From: a virus
Reading direction: 5' to 3' (one strand)
Virus record (IMG/VR): IMGVR_UViG_3300017714_000224
Coordinates: 1-20,763 of that record
DNA: 20,763 nucleotides
Positions 12,842 through 19,125 of this stretch are shown piece after piece (within the stretch, counting starts at the first letter, position 1; each line of letters starts with the position of its first letter). The notes below the pieces were generated by a model. It saw only the letters and a list, made by a program, of their open reading frames with translations, did not search any database and was not told the origin of the DNA. The translations under genes and the position numbers were made by a program.

Positions 12842-12846
12842 GTACA
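12818..12846 (-). promoter_or_regulatory. Early-type promoter TGTACT-N17-TATAAT of the nrd operon
   Basis: TGTACT (12846-12841), a 17-nt spacer ending in TATGG and TATAATATA (from 12823) match the promoters at 6446 and 8350. The predicted start near 12811 leaves a leader of about 29 nt before nrdA, unlike the other two. A second TATAAT at 12800-12795 may be an alternative -10. Confidence 0.75.
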
Positions 12847-12850
12847 TGTT

Positions 12851-13180
12851 TTATTTTTTCTTAACTTTTAATCTTCGCTCGAGTTCCTTTAATCGATCAT
12901 CAATATCTTTATACCCATCGAACTCTTCTATACCACATTTAGGATGCGCTATACTTTCTAGGTATTTTAATCTATCTTCTTGTATTGGATAATCCGCTTC
13001 GAATTTAGATTGTTTTTTCATCAATTCTATTTCATATTTTTCAGATAAATATTCCATAAATTGATCTACTTTCGCTTGAAAGTATATACCTATTTTTGTG
13101 GTTTGATACCATTTATAAAACTGACTCCCTATCACTGAAGAAAATATTGACTTGAGTGTTAGGATGAACAGAAAATACAT
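12851..13180 (-). CDS. Membrane-anchored coiled-coil protein, 109 aa
   Basis: This 109-residue protein starts directly after the lipase stop codon. Its N-terminus (MYFLFILTLKSIFSSVIGSQ) is a hydrophobic anchor of about 18 residues without a signal-peptidase site. A long, charged, probably coiled-coil region follows (FMEYLSEKYEIELMKKQ and onwards), with a basic C-terminus (ELERRLKVKKK). It is the last gene before the nrd promoter and so the last of the spanin-lipase transcript. The topology suggests one membrane helix with a cytoplasmic or periplasmic helical tail. It could be a lysis-cassette component, but no holin or antiholin family is recognised. Confidence 0.7.
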   Translation of the reverse strand: MYFLFILTLKSIFSSVIGSQFYKWYQTTKIGIYFQAKVDQFMEYLSEKYEIELMKKQSKFEADYPIQEDRLKYLESIAHPKCGIEEFDGYKDIDDRLKELERRLKVKKK

Positions 13181-13936
13181 TTACTTCACTTTCGAAAGTT
13201 TAGTAATTGCTTTTACATAATTAGGCATACCGTGATCTACTATACCATCAAAGAATTTCCATCTTTTCCATGAATTTAGTATACCTTTAAATAAATCTTT
13301 CCAAGTTGGTTTTGGTTGTTGATTACCATCTGCATCAAAATAAATCATTTCACCGTGATGTGTAAATCCTAACCATGCTGGAGGTATTCTACATACGATA
13401 TCGTTATTATTTTGAAATCTTAAATGAGGGCAAGTAATGTTTCTAATGAATTTTGGTCCACCAACTCTTGGAGATCCAAAAGTAAACAACTCTACAGGTT
13501 CATGTCGTGTTGCAGCTATTGTAGCCATTGCAGCACCTAAAGAATGACCTGTCATATACACATCTTTCTTAACTTTTAACTGAGCATTATGTTCTAATTC
13601 TTTTAAAATATCCATCCAAAGATCATTCACTTCTTCTTGAAATCCTGAATGTACTTTTCCACCAGCTACTGCAGCTTGTTTTGCAAGTTTAAGATCAGCC
13701 ATAACATCATTTAATTTTGATGGTTCTGTTCCTCTAAATGCAAACCAAAGATCATTACGATCTTTAGCGATTAAAACCTCTGCTCCACCTTTGGAGATTA
13801 AATGTGCCCATGGGAATCCCATTTTTTTGCACGCTGTTACTGCTGCTTTTTCTGATTTATATGCATGAGCAGATAGTTTTGCTGCTACTAATGCTCTATC
13901 GATTTGAGTTCGATCTTCTTTCATTCTTGTTGCCAT
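13181..13936 (-). CDS. Class 3 lipase (alpha/beta hydrolase)
   Basis: This 251-residue protein has the fungal-type lipase_3 pattern. LWFAFRGTEP at 63-72 is the oxyanion-side strand. MTGHSLGAAMATIAA at 128-142 is the nucleophile elbow with S132. LFTFGSPRVGGPKF follows at 150-163, then NNNDIVCRIPP with candidate catalytic D179, and DHGMPNYVKAI with candidate catalytic H235; H194 in THHGEM is the other candidate. All motifs for an active serine hydrolase are present. No signal peptide is visible. Its start overlaps the outer-spanin stop (TAATG), so it is co-translated with the lysis genes. A role in breaking down envelope lipid at lysis is my inference from position; virion-associated or host-lipid roles are alternatives. 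Confidence 0.9.
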   Translation of the reverse strand: MATRMKEDRTQIDRALVAAKLSAHAYKSEKAAVTACKKMGFPWAHLISKGGAEVLIAKDRNDLWFAFRGTEPSKLNDVMADLKLAKQAAVAGGKVHSGFQEEVNDLWMDILKELEHNAQLKVKKDVYMTGHSLGAAMATIAATRHEPVELFTFGSPRVGGPKFIRNITCPHLRFQNNNDIVCRIPPAWLGFTHHGEMIYFDADGNQQPKPTWKDLFKGILNSWKRWKFFDGIVDHGMPNYVKAITKLSKVK

Positions 13937-14541
13937 TATTGTTTCACCTTCACTTGCGCTCCTACAGCATCTACATCGCCCTTTGGAGTTTTTATTGTTA
14001 CGTTACGATAGTAAACTACCACTTCTTGAACTTCTCGAATATATCTTCGTAGTTCTTGCATATTGCCGCTCATGATTTCATAATCGCCAACTGATATCGC
14101 CATAAATACAATATCACCATTATTTACTTCTTTATTCCTTTCGAGGAACTGATCTAAATATGAATAACCTTCTGGCCATTCAGGATGTTCTTTTCCATTT
14201 TTGCACACTCTAACTGGAGTTCCATCTTCTTTGAGTAAACCGTCAGGATGATCTTCTTTTTCTCTAGCTCCAGGTTTGTCTGGATCTGTGTCACTATTCT
14301 TAATGCATAAGTTGGCTATTGGAGCAGTTGATACAACATTCCATTTGATATCTTCTAAATCGATACCTCTTGGCATTGTTGGTTGAATTATATTAATTTC
14401 AACAGGTTTTGATGAAACTGTTATCGGTTGTGCTTTGCCTCCGAATACGGAGCAACCACTAATTGTTAGGATTAATATCGCCGGAAGGATCGTCGAGCGA
14501 ATCCAATTCCCTGCTGTCATTTTCGATTGTGTCAAAAACAT
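13936..14541 (-). CDS. Outer-membrane spanin-like lipoprotein (Rz1-like), enlarged
   Basis: The N-terminus has a basic/hydrophobic signal (residues about 11-29) ending in a lipobox, LTISGC with C30 as the lipidated cysteine (signal peptidase II type). The start at 14541 is supported by AGAGG about 7 nt upstream. The gene overlaps the preceding membrane/coiled-coil gene by 83 nt in another frame, the arrangement typical of Rz/Rz1 spanin pairs. The mature part (about 171 residues) has DIKWNVVSTAP, a charged Asp/Pro/Lys-rich loop of about 45 residues with two cysteines (C78, C112), and a C-terminal helical region (ELRRYIREVQEVVVYYRN). It is larger than classical Rz1. In spanin systems the outer lipoprotein pairs with the inner protein to fuse membranes at lysis. 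Confidence 0.75.
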   Translation of the reverse strand: MFLTQSKMTAGNWIRSTILPAILILTISGCSVFGGKAQPITVSSKPVEINIIQPTMPRGIDLEDIKWNVVSTAPIANLCIKNSDTDPDKPGAREKEDHPDGLLKEDGTPVRVCKNGKEHPEWPEGYSYLDQFLERNKEVNNGDIVFMAISVGDYEIMSGNMQELRRYIREVQEVVVYYRNVTIKTPKGDVDAVGAQVKVKQ

Positions 14542-14854
14542 TTTTTGTACCTCTATTCACTTTGGTTTCTAATAAACCTGGTTTTGCTATAGCTAATTGA
14601 TTTAAGTTATGTCTTTTAAACACATCCATATATCTAGCTTTTTCAGCTTCTATCTGAGCATTCTTACTCATCATTTGATTAAGGCTTTCACCTTGTTTTT
14701 CGTATGATTCTCTCATCGCGTCCATAGCTTCCTCTTGTTGAGTTATAGCTACTTCTAATTGCATATTATTAAATGTAAGAGTTTGATTTTCGCTGTATAA
14801 CCACCAGCAACCTAAACCTAATATTAATATAATTGCTATAAAAAATTGTTGCAT
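14459..14854 (-). CDS. Inner-membrane spanin-like protein (Rz-like)
   Basis: This 131-residue protein has an N-terminal membrane helix (residues about 4-20, FFIAIILILGLGCWWLY) followed by a periplasmic coiled coil (about 22-85, rich in Gln/Glu/Met). A KRHNLNQLAIAKPGLLETKV segment follows, with an acidic C-terminal tail. This is the topology of inner spanins, and the 3' end overlaps the lipoprotein gene by 83 nt. From memory, proteins with the YMDVFKRHNL..LA.AKPGL segment are widespread in T4-like marine phages beside small lipoproteins. The start overlaps the previous stop by TAATG. Function assignment rests on topology and the gene overlap, not on an identified domain. Confidence 0.78.
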   Translation of the reverse strand: MQQFFIAIILILGLGCWWLYSENQTLTFNNMQLEVAITQQEEAMDAMRESYEKQGESLNQMMSKNAQIEAEKARYMDVFKRHNLNQLAIAKPGLLETKVNRGTKNVFDTIENDSRELDSLDDPSGDINPNN

Positions 14855-15141
14855 TATTCAATTGTCTCCGTCATGTAATCCATAGGTGTAGCTGTTTTAA
14901 GCTCAACCTTACTTCCTGCCATTGTTTTAAATCTCATATGTTTGGCAGTGCACTTATAAAATTTTCTTACTTCGAACGTATGAACAATTACGTCAACAAC
15001 TTCTCCTTCTGAGTTATATTGATTTTGTCTTACACGAAGAGTTTGATGATTTTCAAACCATGAAACACACCATATAAATAACTTCCCTATCAATCGGCCG
15101 AACCGAATCAATAGATCCTTAATATAACGAAGGTACTTCAT
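14854..15141 (-). CDS. Conserved protein with amphipathic/hydrophobic N-terminus, 95 aa
   Basis: This 95-residue protein starts with a basic, aromatic and partly hydrophobic segment (MKYLRYIKDLLIRFGRLIGK, then LFIWCVSWFENH) that could associate with the membrane. A beta-rich domain follows: VDVIVHTFEVRKFYKC, KHMRFKTMAGSKVELKT and a C-terminal TPMDYMTETIE. I recall the ending (H..FK...G...E.KT..PMDY) from marine T4-like phage proteins without known role. It is coupled by TAATG to genes on both sides, directly upstream of the inner spanin, so a lysis or envelope role is possible but unproven. Confidence 0.75.
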   Translation of the reverse strand: MKYLRYIKDLLIRFGRLIGKLFIWCVSWFENHQTLRVRQNQYNSEGEVVDVIVHTFEVRKFYKCTAKHMRFKTMAGSKVELKTATPMDYMTETIE

Positions 15142-15383
15142 TATTCAGCCTTAGCTGCTTTTGCTTTAGCTTCCTTTGCTACTCTTCGAGCGTTCATTCT
15201 TTCTACAAACTTTCTTCCTGCTCTTGTGCGACCATCATATTGAGGAACAGCTCTTTTCTTCTTTTTCTTATCATGAACTGCATCTGCTGGCATTGAAACA
15301 CCACCACTCGCAACAGAGTTTGCTGCAGCATCTTCTTGACAATGTGCTGCTAATTCCCACTCTTTGTATCTTTCTATCTTCAT
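15141..15383 (-). CDS. Small basic Ala/Lys-rich protein, 80 aa
   Basis: This 80-residue protein starts MKIERYKEWELAAHCQEDAA, has a Gly/Ser/Ala linker (NSVASGGVSMPADA), a run of five lysines, and the sequence VPQYDGRTRAGRKFVERMNA followed by an Arg/Lys/Ala helix (RRVAKEAKAKAAKAE). The composition suggests an N-terminal helix joined to a basic, disordered or nucleic-acid-binding tail. I recognise the 'DGRTRAGRKF.ER' phrase as recurring in marine phage proteins but know no function. It is translationally coupled upstream (ATGA) and downstream (TAATG). Confidence 0.7.
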   Translation of the reverse strand: MKIERYKEWELAAHCQEDAAANSVASGGVSMPADAVHDKKKKKRAVPQYDGRTRAGRKFVERMNARRVAKEAKAKAAKAE

Positions 15384-15988
15384 CTTTTTATCTCTCCAAT
15401 AGATATATATAATTTTTGCTTTGTTAATACATGTAATACTTCATATATTGGAGTATTAAACACATATCCTTTTGGTTCAGTAAAGTCTTCTACTAATACC
15501 TTTGAATTTTTATAACCTAACATTTCACCCGTTACAGGTGATGGAACATCTTCGGTTAATATATATGTTCCAGGATTTAAAGATCCTTGTGTTTGAATCC
15601 ATGTATCTGAGGATTCTTTTAAACTTTCCCAATCAAAATCAACTAAGTCTTCAACTGCAGATTTTAATTGAGCATCAGTTAAATTTCCATTTTCTTTTAG
15701 AAGGTATAATGCTGTAGCCCATGAAGCTAAAACAGATTTACCGAACGGTATTTTACCTACTAATCTTTTTAGATTAAATACCAATCTATGAAAAATAGTA
15801 TAAGAAGCTTTTTCTGCTGGTGTTTCTGGACTTCTTAGTTTTGTACCAACTTTATCTACAAGACCTAATTTAAAGGCTTGAGTTTTCTCCCACTTTTGTG
15901 TAAGCAAGCGAACGAATCTAAAAGCATATACTGTATCTCCAGCTCTACTTAAAAATCCTTCTTCTAAAGGTCTTACTTGATAACTCAT
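15380..15988 (-). CDS. Conserved T4-like marine phage protein, 202 aa
   Basis: This 202-residue protein has a conserved-looking N-terminal half: FLSRAGDTVYAFRFVRLLTQ at 12-31, WEKTQAFKLGLVDKVG, then TPAEKASYTIFHRLVFNLKR and LVGKIPFGKSVLASWATALY. The C-terminal beta-rich part ends YEVLHVLTKQKLYISIGEI. The phrase RAGDTVYAFRF.RLLT..WEKT.AFKLG is familiar from several T4-like phages (memory only), where I cannot name a role. No catalytic motif or signal sequence is visible. It sits between the 122-aa protein and the small basic protein with 4-nt overlaps on both sides. Confidence 0.8.
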   Translation of the reverse strand: MSYQVRPLEEGFLSRAGDTVYAFRFVRLLTQKWEKTQAFKLGLVDKVGTKLRSPETPAEKASYTIFHRLVFNLKRLVGKIPFGKSVLASWATALYLLKENGNLTDAQLKSAVEDLVDFDWESLKESSDTWIQTQGSLNPGTYILTEDVPSPVTGEMLGYKNSKVLVEDFTEPKGYVFNTPIYEVLHVLTKQKLYISIGEIKR

Positions 15989-16353
15989 ATTTCTCTTAGT
16001 CTCTTAACTATTTCTTTATCCAAACTGATATCAATTTTATCTTCTTCTTTTAAATAGTTTAAAAAGACTAAGAAAGGTTTGATATACGAATAATGTTCTT
16101 CATTAATCTTAAACCAAACCATTCTATCAGCAGCTTCTACACCAAATACATTGTATATAACAATGAGATGGTTTAATATCAAGCGTTCTTGTAAATCACC
16201 TGACATTTCATAACGTTTTAACAGTCTTTTTAAATATTTAAATCGACTTAAATCTTCCTTAAACTCCAAAATATCGGTAGCTTCAGGGTTATTATAATGT
16301 TGTCCAGCGTATAACTCAAAGTTCCTTGCTGTTAGTTTTTCAAATATCTTCAT
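15985..16353 (-). CDS. Conserved T4-like marine phage protein, 122 aa
   Basis: This 122-residue, helical protein has NFELYAGQHYNNPEATDILE at 11-30, then FKEDLSRFKYLKRLLKRYE, LQERLILNHLIVIYNVFGVE, and a C-terminal KPFLVFLNYLK. From memory this pattern is a widespread small family of T4-like phages (DUF7207-like), of unknown function. The Shine-Dalgarno AGGAAG lies 4-5 nt before the ATG, inside the 3' arm of an 11-bp inverted repeat, and a TATAAT overlaps the same arm. Translation could therefore differ between read-through and locally initiated transcripts. Confidence 0.8.
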   Translation of the reverse strand: MKIFEKLTARNFELYAGQHYNNPEATDILEFKEDLSRFKYLKRLLKRYEMSGDLQERLILNHLIVIYNVFGVEAADRMVWFKINEEHYSYIKPFLVFLNYLKEEDKIDISLDKEIVKRLREI

Positions 16354-16357
16354 AATC

Positions 16358-16399
16358 TTCCTATTATATTATAGTATACAGTACTACTTATAATAGGAA
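16358..16399 (-). promoter_or_regulatory. 11-bp inverted repeat over the RBS and -10 of the 122-aa gene
   Basis: TTCCTATTATA (16358-16368) and TATAATAGGAA (16389-16399) pair over 11 bp around a 20-nt loop. In the minus-strand transcript the AGGAA Shine-Dalgarno of the gene starting at 16353 is in the 3' arm, paired with UUCCU. TATAAT boxes lie at 16373-16368 and 16368-16363. This resembles T4 late genes whose RBS is hidden in read-through mRNA. Confidence 0.55.
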
Positions 16400-16405
16400 A
16401 AACTG

Positions 16406-17485
16406 TTAAGCTTTAAGCTGTGGCCAAACGTCTATTACGTCCTCTTTGTCCCAACCATATGTGTCCGGATCTGTTAATAAACTTACAATAAGCTTATGAT
16501 CACCAGTTATATCAGCTGTTCCTTGACGATTGTTAACTTTAATTTTTACTTTAAACTTTTTCTCAGCAGCTTTAGTTTCTTTTGGAGAACCTATCCAATC
16601 AACATCAACTGTTGTTTTTCTTTCTGACATTGAAGTAAGCTTATTAATTTCAGCAGTTGAAATAGTAATAGTAGCTTCTTTTACTGGTTCCATTTCATCT
16701 TCTTCTTCATCAGCTTCATAGTTCTTATCTACGTAATCAAAGAATTCTTTCTTTTTATCACCTTCAAGTTCTGCTGGTGAATCAACTCCGAATTTCTTAA
16801 GCGCTTTATTAAAGAAATCTTGATACTTCTTTTGCTTAGGAGATAATTCTTCCTCTTTTGGTTCTGATTTTTCTGCAAGTTCTAATGCATCTTTTGCAAC
16901 TTGAACCCACTCATTTTGCTCACCAAATTCTTGTTCTAAATCTTTAAGCTTATCTTTTTTATCAGCACCCATATATGCAACGAAATACGCTACGATATCT
17001 TTTTCGCTTCCAGTAAGAGTCATTTTATCAGGACCGAACATATTGTCGCCTTTACCAGGCATTTTTTTAAGTTTTAACCTAAACTTTTTAGCTTGTTTTT
17101 CGATAGGATATTCGTCGAAATCAGTCATAGTTGTAATAGATGCTTCTACTATTTCTTCAGCTTCTTCTTTGACAATACCTCCATTTTCATTTTCACCAGT
17201 TTTTTTGATAACATGTTTAGCTTTGAATTCTTTTTCGCCTTTAGCTCTTGGTTCTTCAGGTGATTCTGCCATTAAATCATCATGATTTGCTGCAGCAAAT
17301 TCTTCAGCTTCTTCTTTTGTTTCAAATTCTTTGACAACATCGCCTTTTACGTTTTTGACAACAAATTTGTCTCCCTTTTCAGAAACATGATCTTTTGGAT
17401 CCATTTCCTTCAAAGGTGTTTTTCCCTCCAGAACGTTACTAACTGTGTCAGCAATGCTTAGAGTTTCTTTATCTTGCAATTTCAT
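16406..17485 (-). CDS. Large acidic, probable head-internal protein with duplicated domain
   Basis: The start at ATG 17485 is supported by AGGAGG about 7 nt upstream; a longer frame to 17554 would overlap the neighbour. The 359-residue protein is very rich in Glu, Lys and Asp. A small domain at 38-72 (FVVKNVKGDVVKEFETKEEA) is followed by a repeat-like domain at about 115-172 (QAKKFRLKLKKM then TLTGSEKDIVAYFVA). Next is a helical unit at 214-256 (SPKQKKYQDFFNKALKKFGV, then DSPAELEGDKKKEFF), and a second repeat at about 271-338 (KAAEKKFKVKIKVN then DITGDHKLIVSLLT). Glu-Ala or Glu-Gly sites precede domains (VLE20|G, IVE114|A, VKE270|A), resembling T4 Gp21 cleavage sites. I infer a scaffold-like or packaged internal head protein. 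Confidence 0.75.
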   Translation of the reverse strand: MKLQDKETLSIADTVSNVLEGKTPLKEMDPKDHVSEKGDKFVVKNVKGDVVKEFETKEEAEEFAAANHDDLMAESPEEPRAKGEKEFKAKHVIKKTGENENGGIVKEEAEEIVEASITTMTDFDEYPIEKQAKKFRLKLKKMPGKGDNMFGPDKMTLTGSEKDIVAYFVAYMGADKKDKLKDLEQEFGEQNEWVQVAKDALELAEKSEPKEEELSPKQKKYQDFFNKALKKFGVDSPAELEGDKKKEFFDYVDKNYEADEEEDEMEPVKEATITISTAEINKLTSMSERKTTVDVDWIGSPKETKAAEKKFKVKIKVNNRQGTADITGDHKLIVSLLTDPDTYGWDKEDVIDVWPQLKA

Positions 17486-17496
17486 GGTTTCCTCCT

Positions 17497-17838
17497 TTAT
17501 TGCATTAATAACATTCCAGATGTAACTGTTGCACCCGCAACTACTACTATCCAAAATACTTTGTTTATTACGTTAACTACTACTGCATTTTGATTTACTG
17601 TACCTTCCAGTCTTTCCATTCTGCGTGTTAGTTCACCAATCATTTCTGATTGTTGTTTACTGAAACTAGCAAGAGTAGTGATTTTTTCTTCTGCACGAGC
17701 TAACGATATTATCGCCTCGGACATTTTATCAATCTTCTCTTCAATTCTATCCAGTCTATCTGATTGTTCCATATGATCCCTTTTTACCTGTGCTATTTCT
17801 TTTTCAGTCATACCACGATTTGTTCCTTTTGTTGCCAT
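17497..17838 (-). CDS. Tail-anchored coiled-coil membrane protein, 113 aa
   Basis: The start at ATG 17838 (TAATG overlap with the upstream stop) is preferred over the in-frame ATG at 17883. The 113-residue protein has a short basic start (MATKGTNRGMTEKEIAQVKR), a long heptad-like coiled coil (about 20-85, DRLDRIEEKIDKMSEAI and onwards), and one C-terminal membrane helix (about 94-112, VFWIVVVAGATVTSGMLLM). This topology resembles XhlA-type and other phage membrane coiled-coil proteins associated with holins, but the similarity is general. It lies between probable head proteins. A holin accessory, a membrane-bound assembly factor or an unknown role all remain possible. Confidence 0.75.
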   Translation of the reverse strand: MATKGTNRGMTEKEIAQVKRDHMEQSDRLDRIEEKIDKMSEAIISLARAEEKITTLASFSKQQSEMIGELTRRMERLEGTVNQNAVVVNVINKVFWIVVVAGATVTSGMLLMQ

Positions 17839-18167
17839 TATCCGTCCACCGGTGCGTTTGCACGCCATTGATAACAAGACCAATATCTAGCTTTCCATTT
17901 TGGTCCAGGGTTATCACAATTAAATCTAGCTCTAAAAGACCTTAATCTTTTGGGATCGTCTCTTTTTATATCCATATTTGGATCTCCGAATCTTAATTTA
18001 ATTACATTACCCTTTTCGTTCTTTACATATACATGAAATTTAGCTTTACCATCATCTGATCTAATAGGATCATTAAGCTTAACTTTTCTTCCATCATATT
18101 CTGCAGCTTCAATTATATGATTGTAACTGCAATCTTCACAACAAAAATATTCAGAAAATGTTTTCAT
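17838..18167 (-). CDS. Conserved FRARFNCDNPGP-type protein with capsid-targeting-like start
   Basis: This 109-residue protein starts MKTFSEYF, like the T4 capsid-targeting peptide (MKTYQEF...), and has NHIIEAAEYDG at 16-26, where IIE|A is a possible prohead-protease site. The following domain is beta-rich (KFHVYVKNEKGNVIKLRFGD), then PNMDIKRDDPKRLRSFRARF and NCDNPGPKWKARYWSCYQW. The last blocks (GDP.M.IKRD.P.R..SFRARH.CD....K..ARYWSC..W) are a widespread phage signature in my memory, with no defined function. The Cys pairs (C9/C10, C13) precede the proposed cut. It overlaps both neighbours (TAATG). A packaged internal protein is the working guess. Confidence 0.78.
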   Translation of the reverse strand: MKTFSEYFCCEDCSYNHIIEAAEYDGRKVKLNDPIRSDDGKAKFHVYVKNEKGNVIKLRFGDPNMDIKRDDPKRLRSFRARFNCDNPGPKWKARYWSCYQWRANAPVDG

Positions 18168-18685
18168 TATGTTATTACATCGAACTCCATATCATCTGAC
18201 CAGTATATAGCCCATTTGTCCCATATACTATCTGATACATACATATATCGCAGATCGCCTTTATACTCTCCATCGATTACTTGATATATAAATCCAACAA
18301 AGCCATATTTCATTTTTAGGCCATTTGCTATATCATTAGCGAGTATACGCAATTTACCTGCTGCATTATACTGTGAAAGACCTCTATCATAATCATAATC
18401 ACTTCTAAGATCTTTGATTTGTGGTTTATATTTCTTTTTAAAATCATCAATACTTTTAGCTATGATATATTTCTTATTGGCTTTATCACCATGTGGTACT
18501 ACACCGAAACCTAAAATTTGTACTTTACTTCCTATACCGTAAGGATTATCTCCTTTTTTAAATCCGGATCTTTTAGCTAAACTGCCTTTTGCAAGAATCT
18601 GTACTTTATCACCAGCTTTTAGCTTAGTTATACCTATCTTACCCTCTGCGAGATATTCTTCTCTAATTTGTGTTAATGTTTTCAT
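18167..18685 (-). CDS. Probable head-internal protein, 172 aa, unknown fold
   Basis: This 172-residue protein starts MKTLTQIREEYLAEGKIGIT; LAE14|G fits the (L/I)xE|(A/G) site of T4-type prohead proteases. After it, beta-strand-rich sequence with repeated KVQIL phrases (KAGDKVQILAKG at 23-34 and GSKVQILGFG at 52-61) suggests a small barrel of SH3-like type. A helical SIDDFKKKYKPQIKDLRSDY stretch and a C-terminal YMYVSDSIWDKWAIYWSDDM region follow. No family is recognised. The ATGA overlap with the transglutaminase-like gene and TAATG overlap with the next gene put it in the same operon. Confidence 0.72.
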   Translation of the reverse strand: MKTLTQIREEYLAEGKIGITKLKAGDKVQILAKGSLAKRSGFKKGDNPYGIGSKVQILGFGVVPHGDKANKKYIIAKSIDDFKKKYKPQIKDLRSDYDYDRGLSQYNAAGKLRILANDIANGLKMKYGFVGFIYQVIDGEYKGDLRYMYVSDSIWDKWAIYWSDDMEFDVIT

Positions 18686-19122
18686 TTCTTTAGTGTCCTC
18701 ACAACTTTACTTATAATCATTTTAAGAGCAGTTTGATATGCCCAACCATAACCATAAAAAATATGGAAAGTATGATTCTTTTCTATTTTTGATTTTGGAC
18801 CAAACTTTTTAGTCCAATTATCTACATATTCTCCCTTATATCTTAAAACTGCATGTGACATTTTTAATTTACTTGGTCCAACACAACAAATTCCTGCTTG
18901 ATGAGTGATTAACATCCACCACATTTTTAAATCGTTTTCTCCACAAAGTCTCCATAAGATAGATAATGCGTAATCTTCACAATCACCAACATATTTTCCT
19001 TCTGCATCAACGGATCTAATAATTTTCCATGCATCCGCCATACCATATTGTTCTTTATCTTTTCTATATTTCCATTTAGAATTGAATGAACGTACTATCT
19101 TATTTCTTTCTTTAATATCCAT
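18682..19122 (-). CDS. Transglutaminase-like cysteine peptidase (BTLCP-like)
   Basis: This 146-residue protein has the Cys-His-Asp triad pattern of transglutaminase-like cysteine peptidases: GDCEDYALSILWRLC with C48, MSHAVLRY with H90, and YVDNWTKKF with D101. The phrase GDCEDYA followed by a helix is the signature of bacterial BTLCP/DUF920 proteins. The fold appears minimal and complete. Members cleave or crosslink proteins; the target is unknown. The gene is in the presumed head-protein operon, with AAAAGG about 8 nt before the start and ATGA overlap with the next gene. A C-terminal hydrophobic/basic helix (YGYGWAYQTALKMIISKVVR) may bind membrane. A processing or host-takeover role is inference. 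Confidence 0.78.
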   Translation of the reverse strand: MDIKERNKIVRSFNSKWKYRKDKEQYGMADAWKIIRSVDAEGKYVGDCEDYALSILWRLCGENDLKMWWMLITHQAGICCVGPSKLKMSHAVLRYKGEYVDNWTKKFGPKSKIEKNHTFHIFYGYGWAYQTALKMIISKVVRTLKK

Positions 19123-19125
19123 ATA

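Noticed and set aside
15073-15080. Plus-strand TATAAATA inside the 95-aa gene
   Set aside because: No ORF or start codon is placed sensibly downstream on the plus strand; chance is likely in AT-rich DNA.
348-15717. Plus-strand open frames of 60-150 codons throughout the window
   Set aside because: They are antisense to well-supported minus-strand genes, lack recognisable domains and ribosome binding sites, and look like shadows of those genes.
17486-17554. N-terminal extension of the acidic head protein from an ATG at 17554
   Set aside because: It would overlap the neighbouring membrane protein and encodes an unrelated Cys/Ser-rich stretch; AGGAGG precedes the ATG at 17485.
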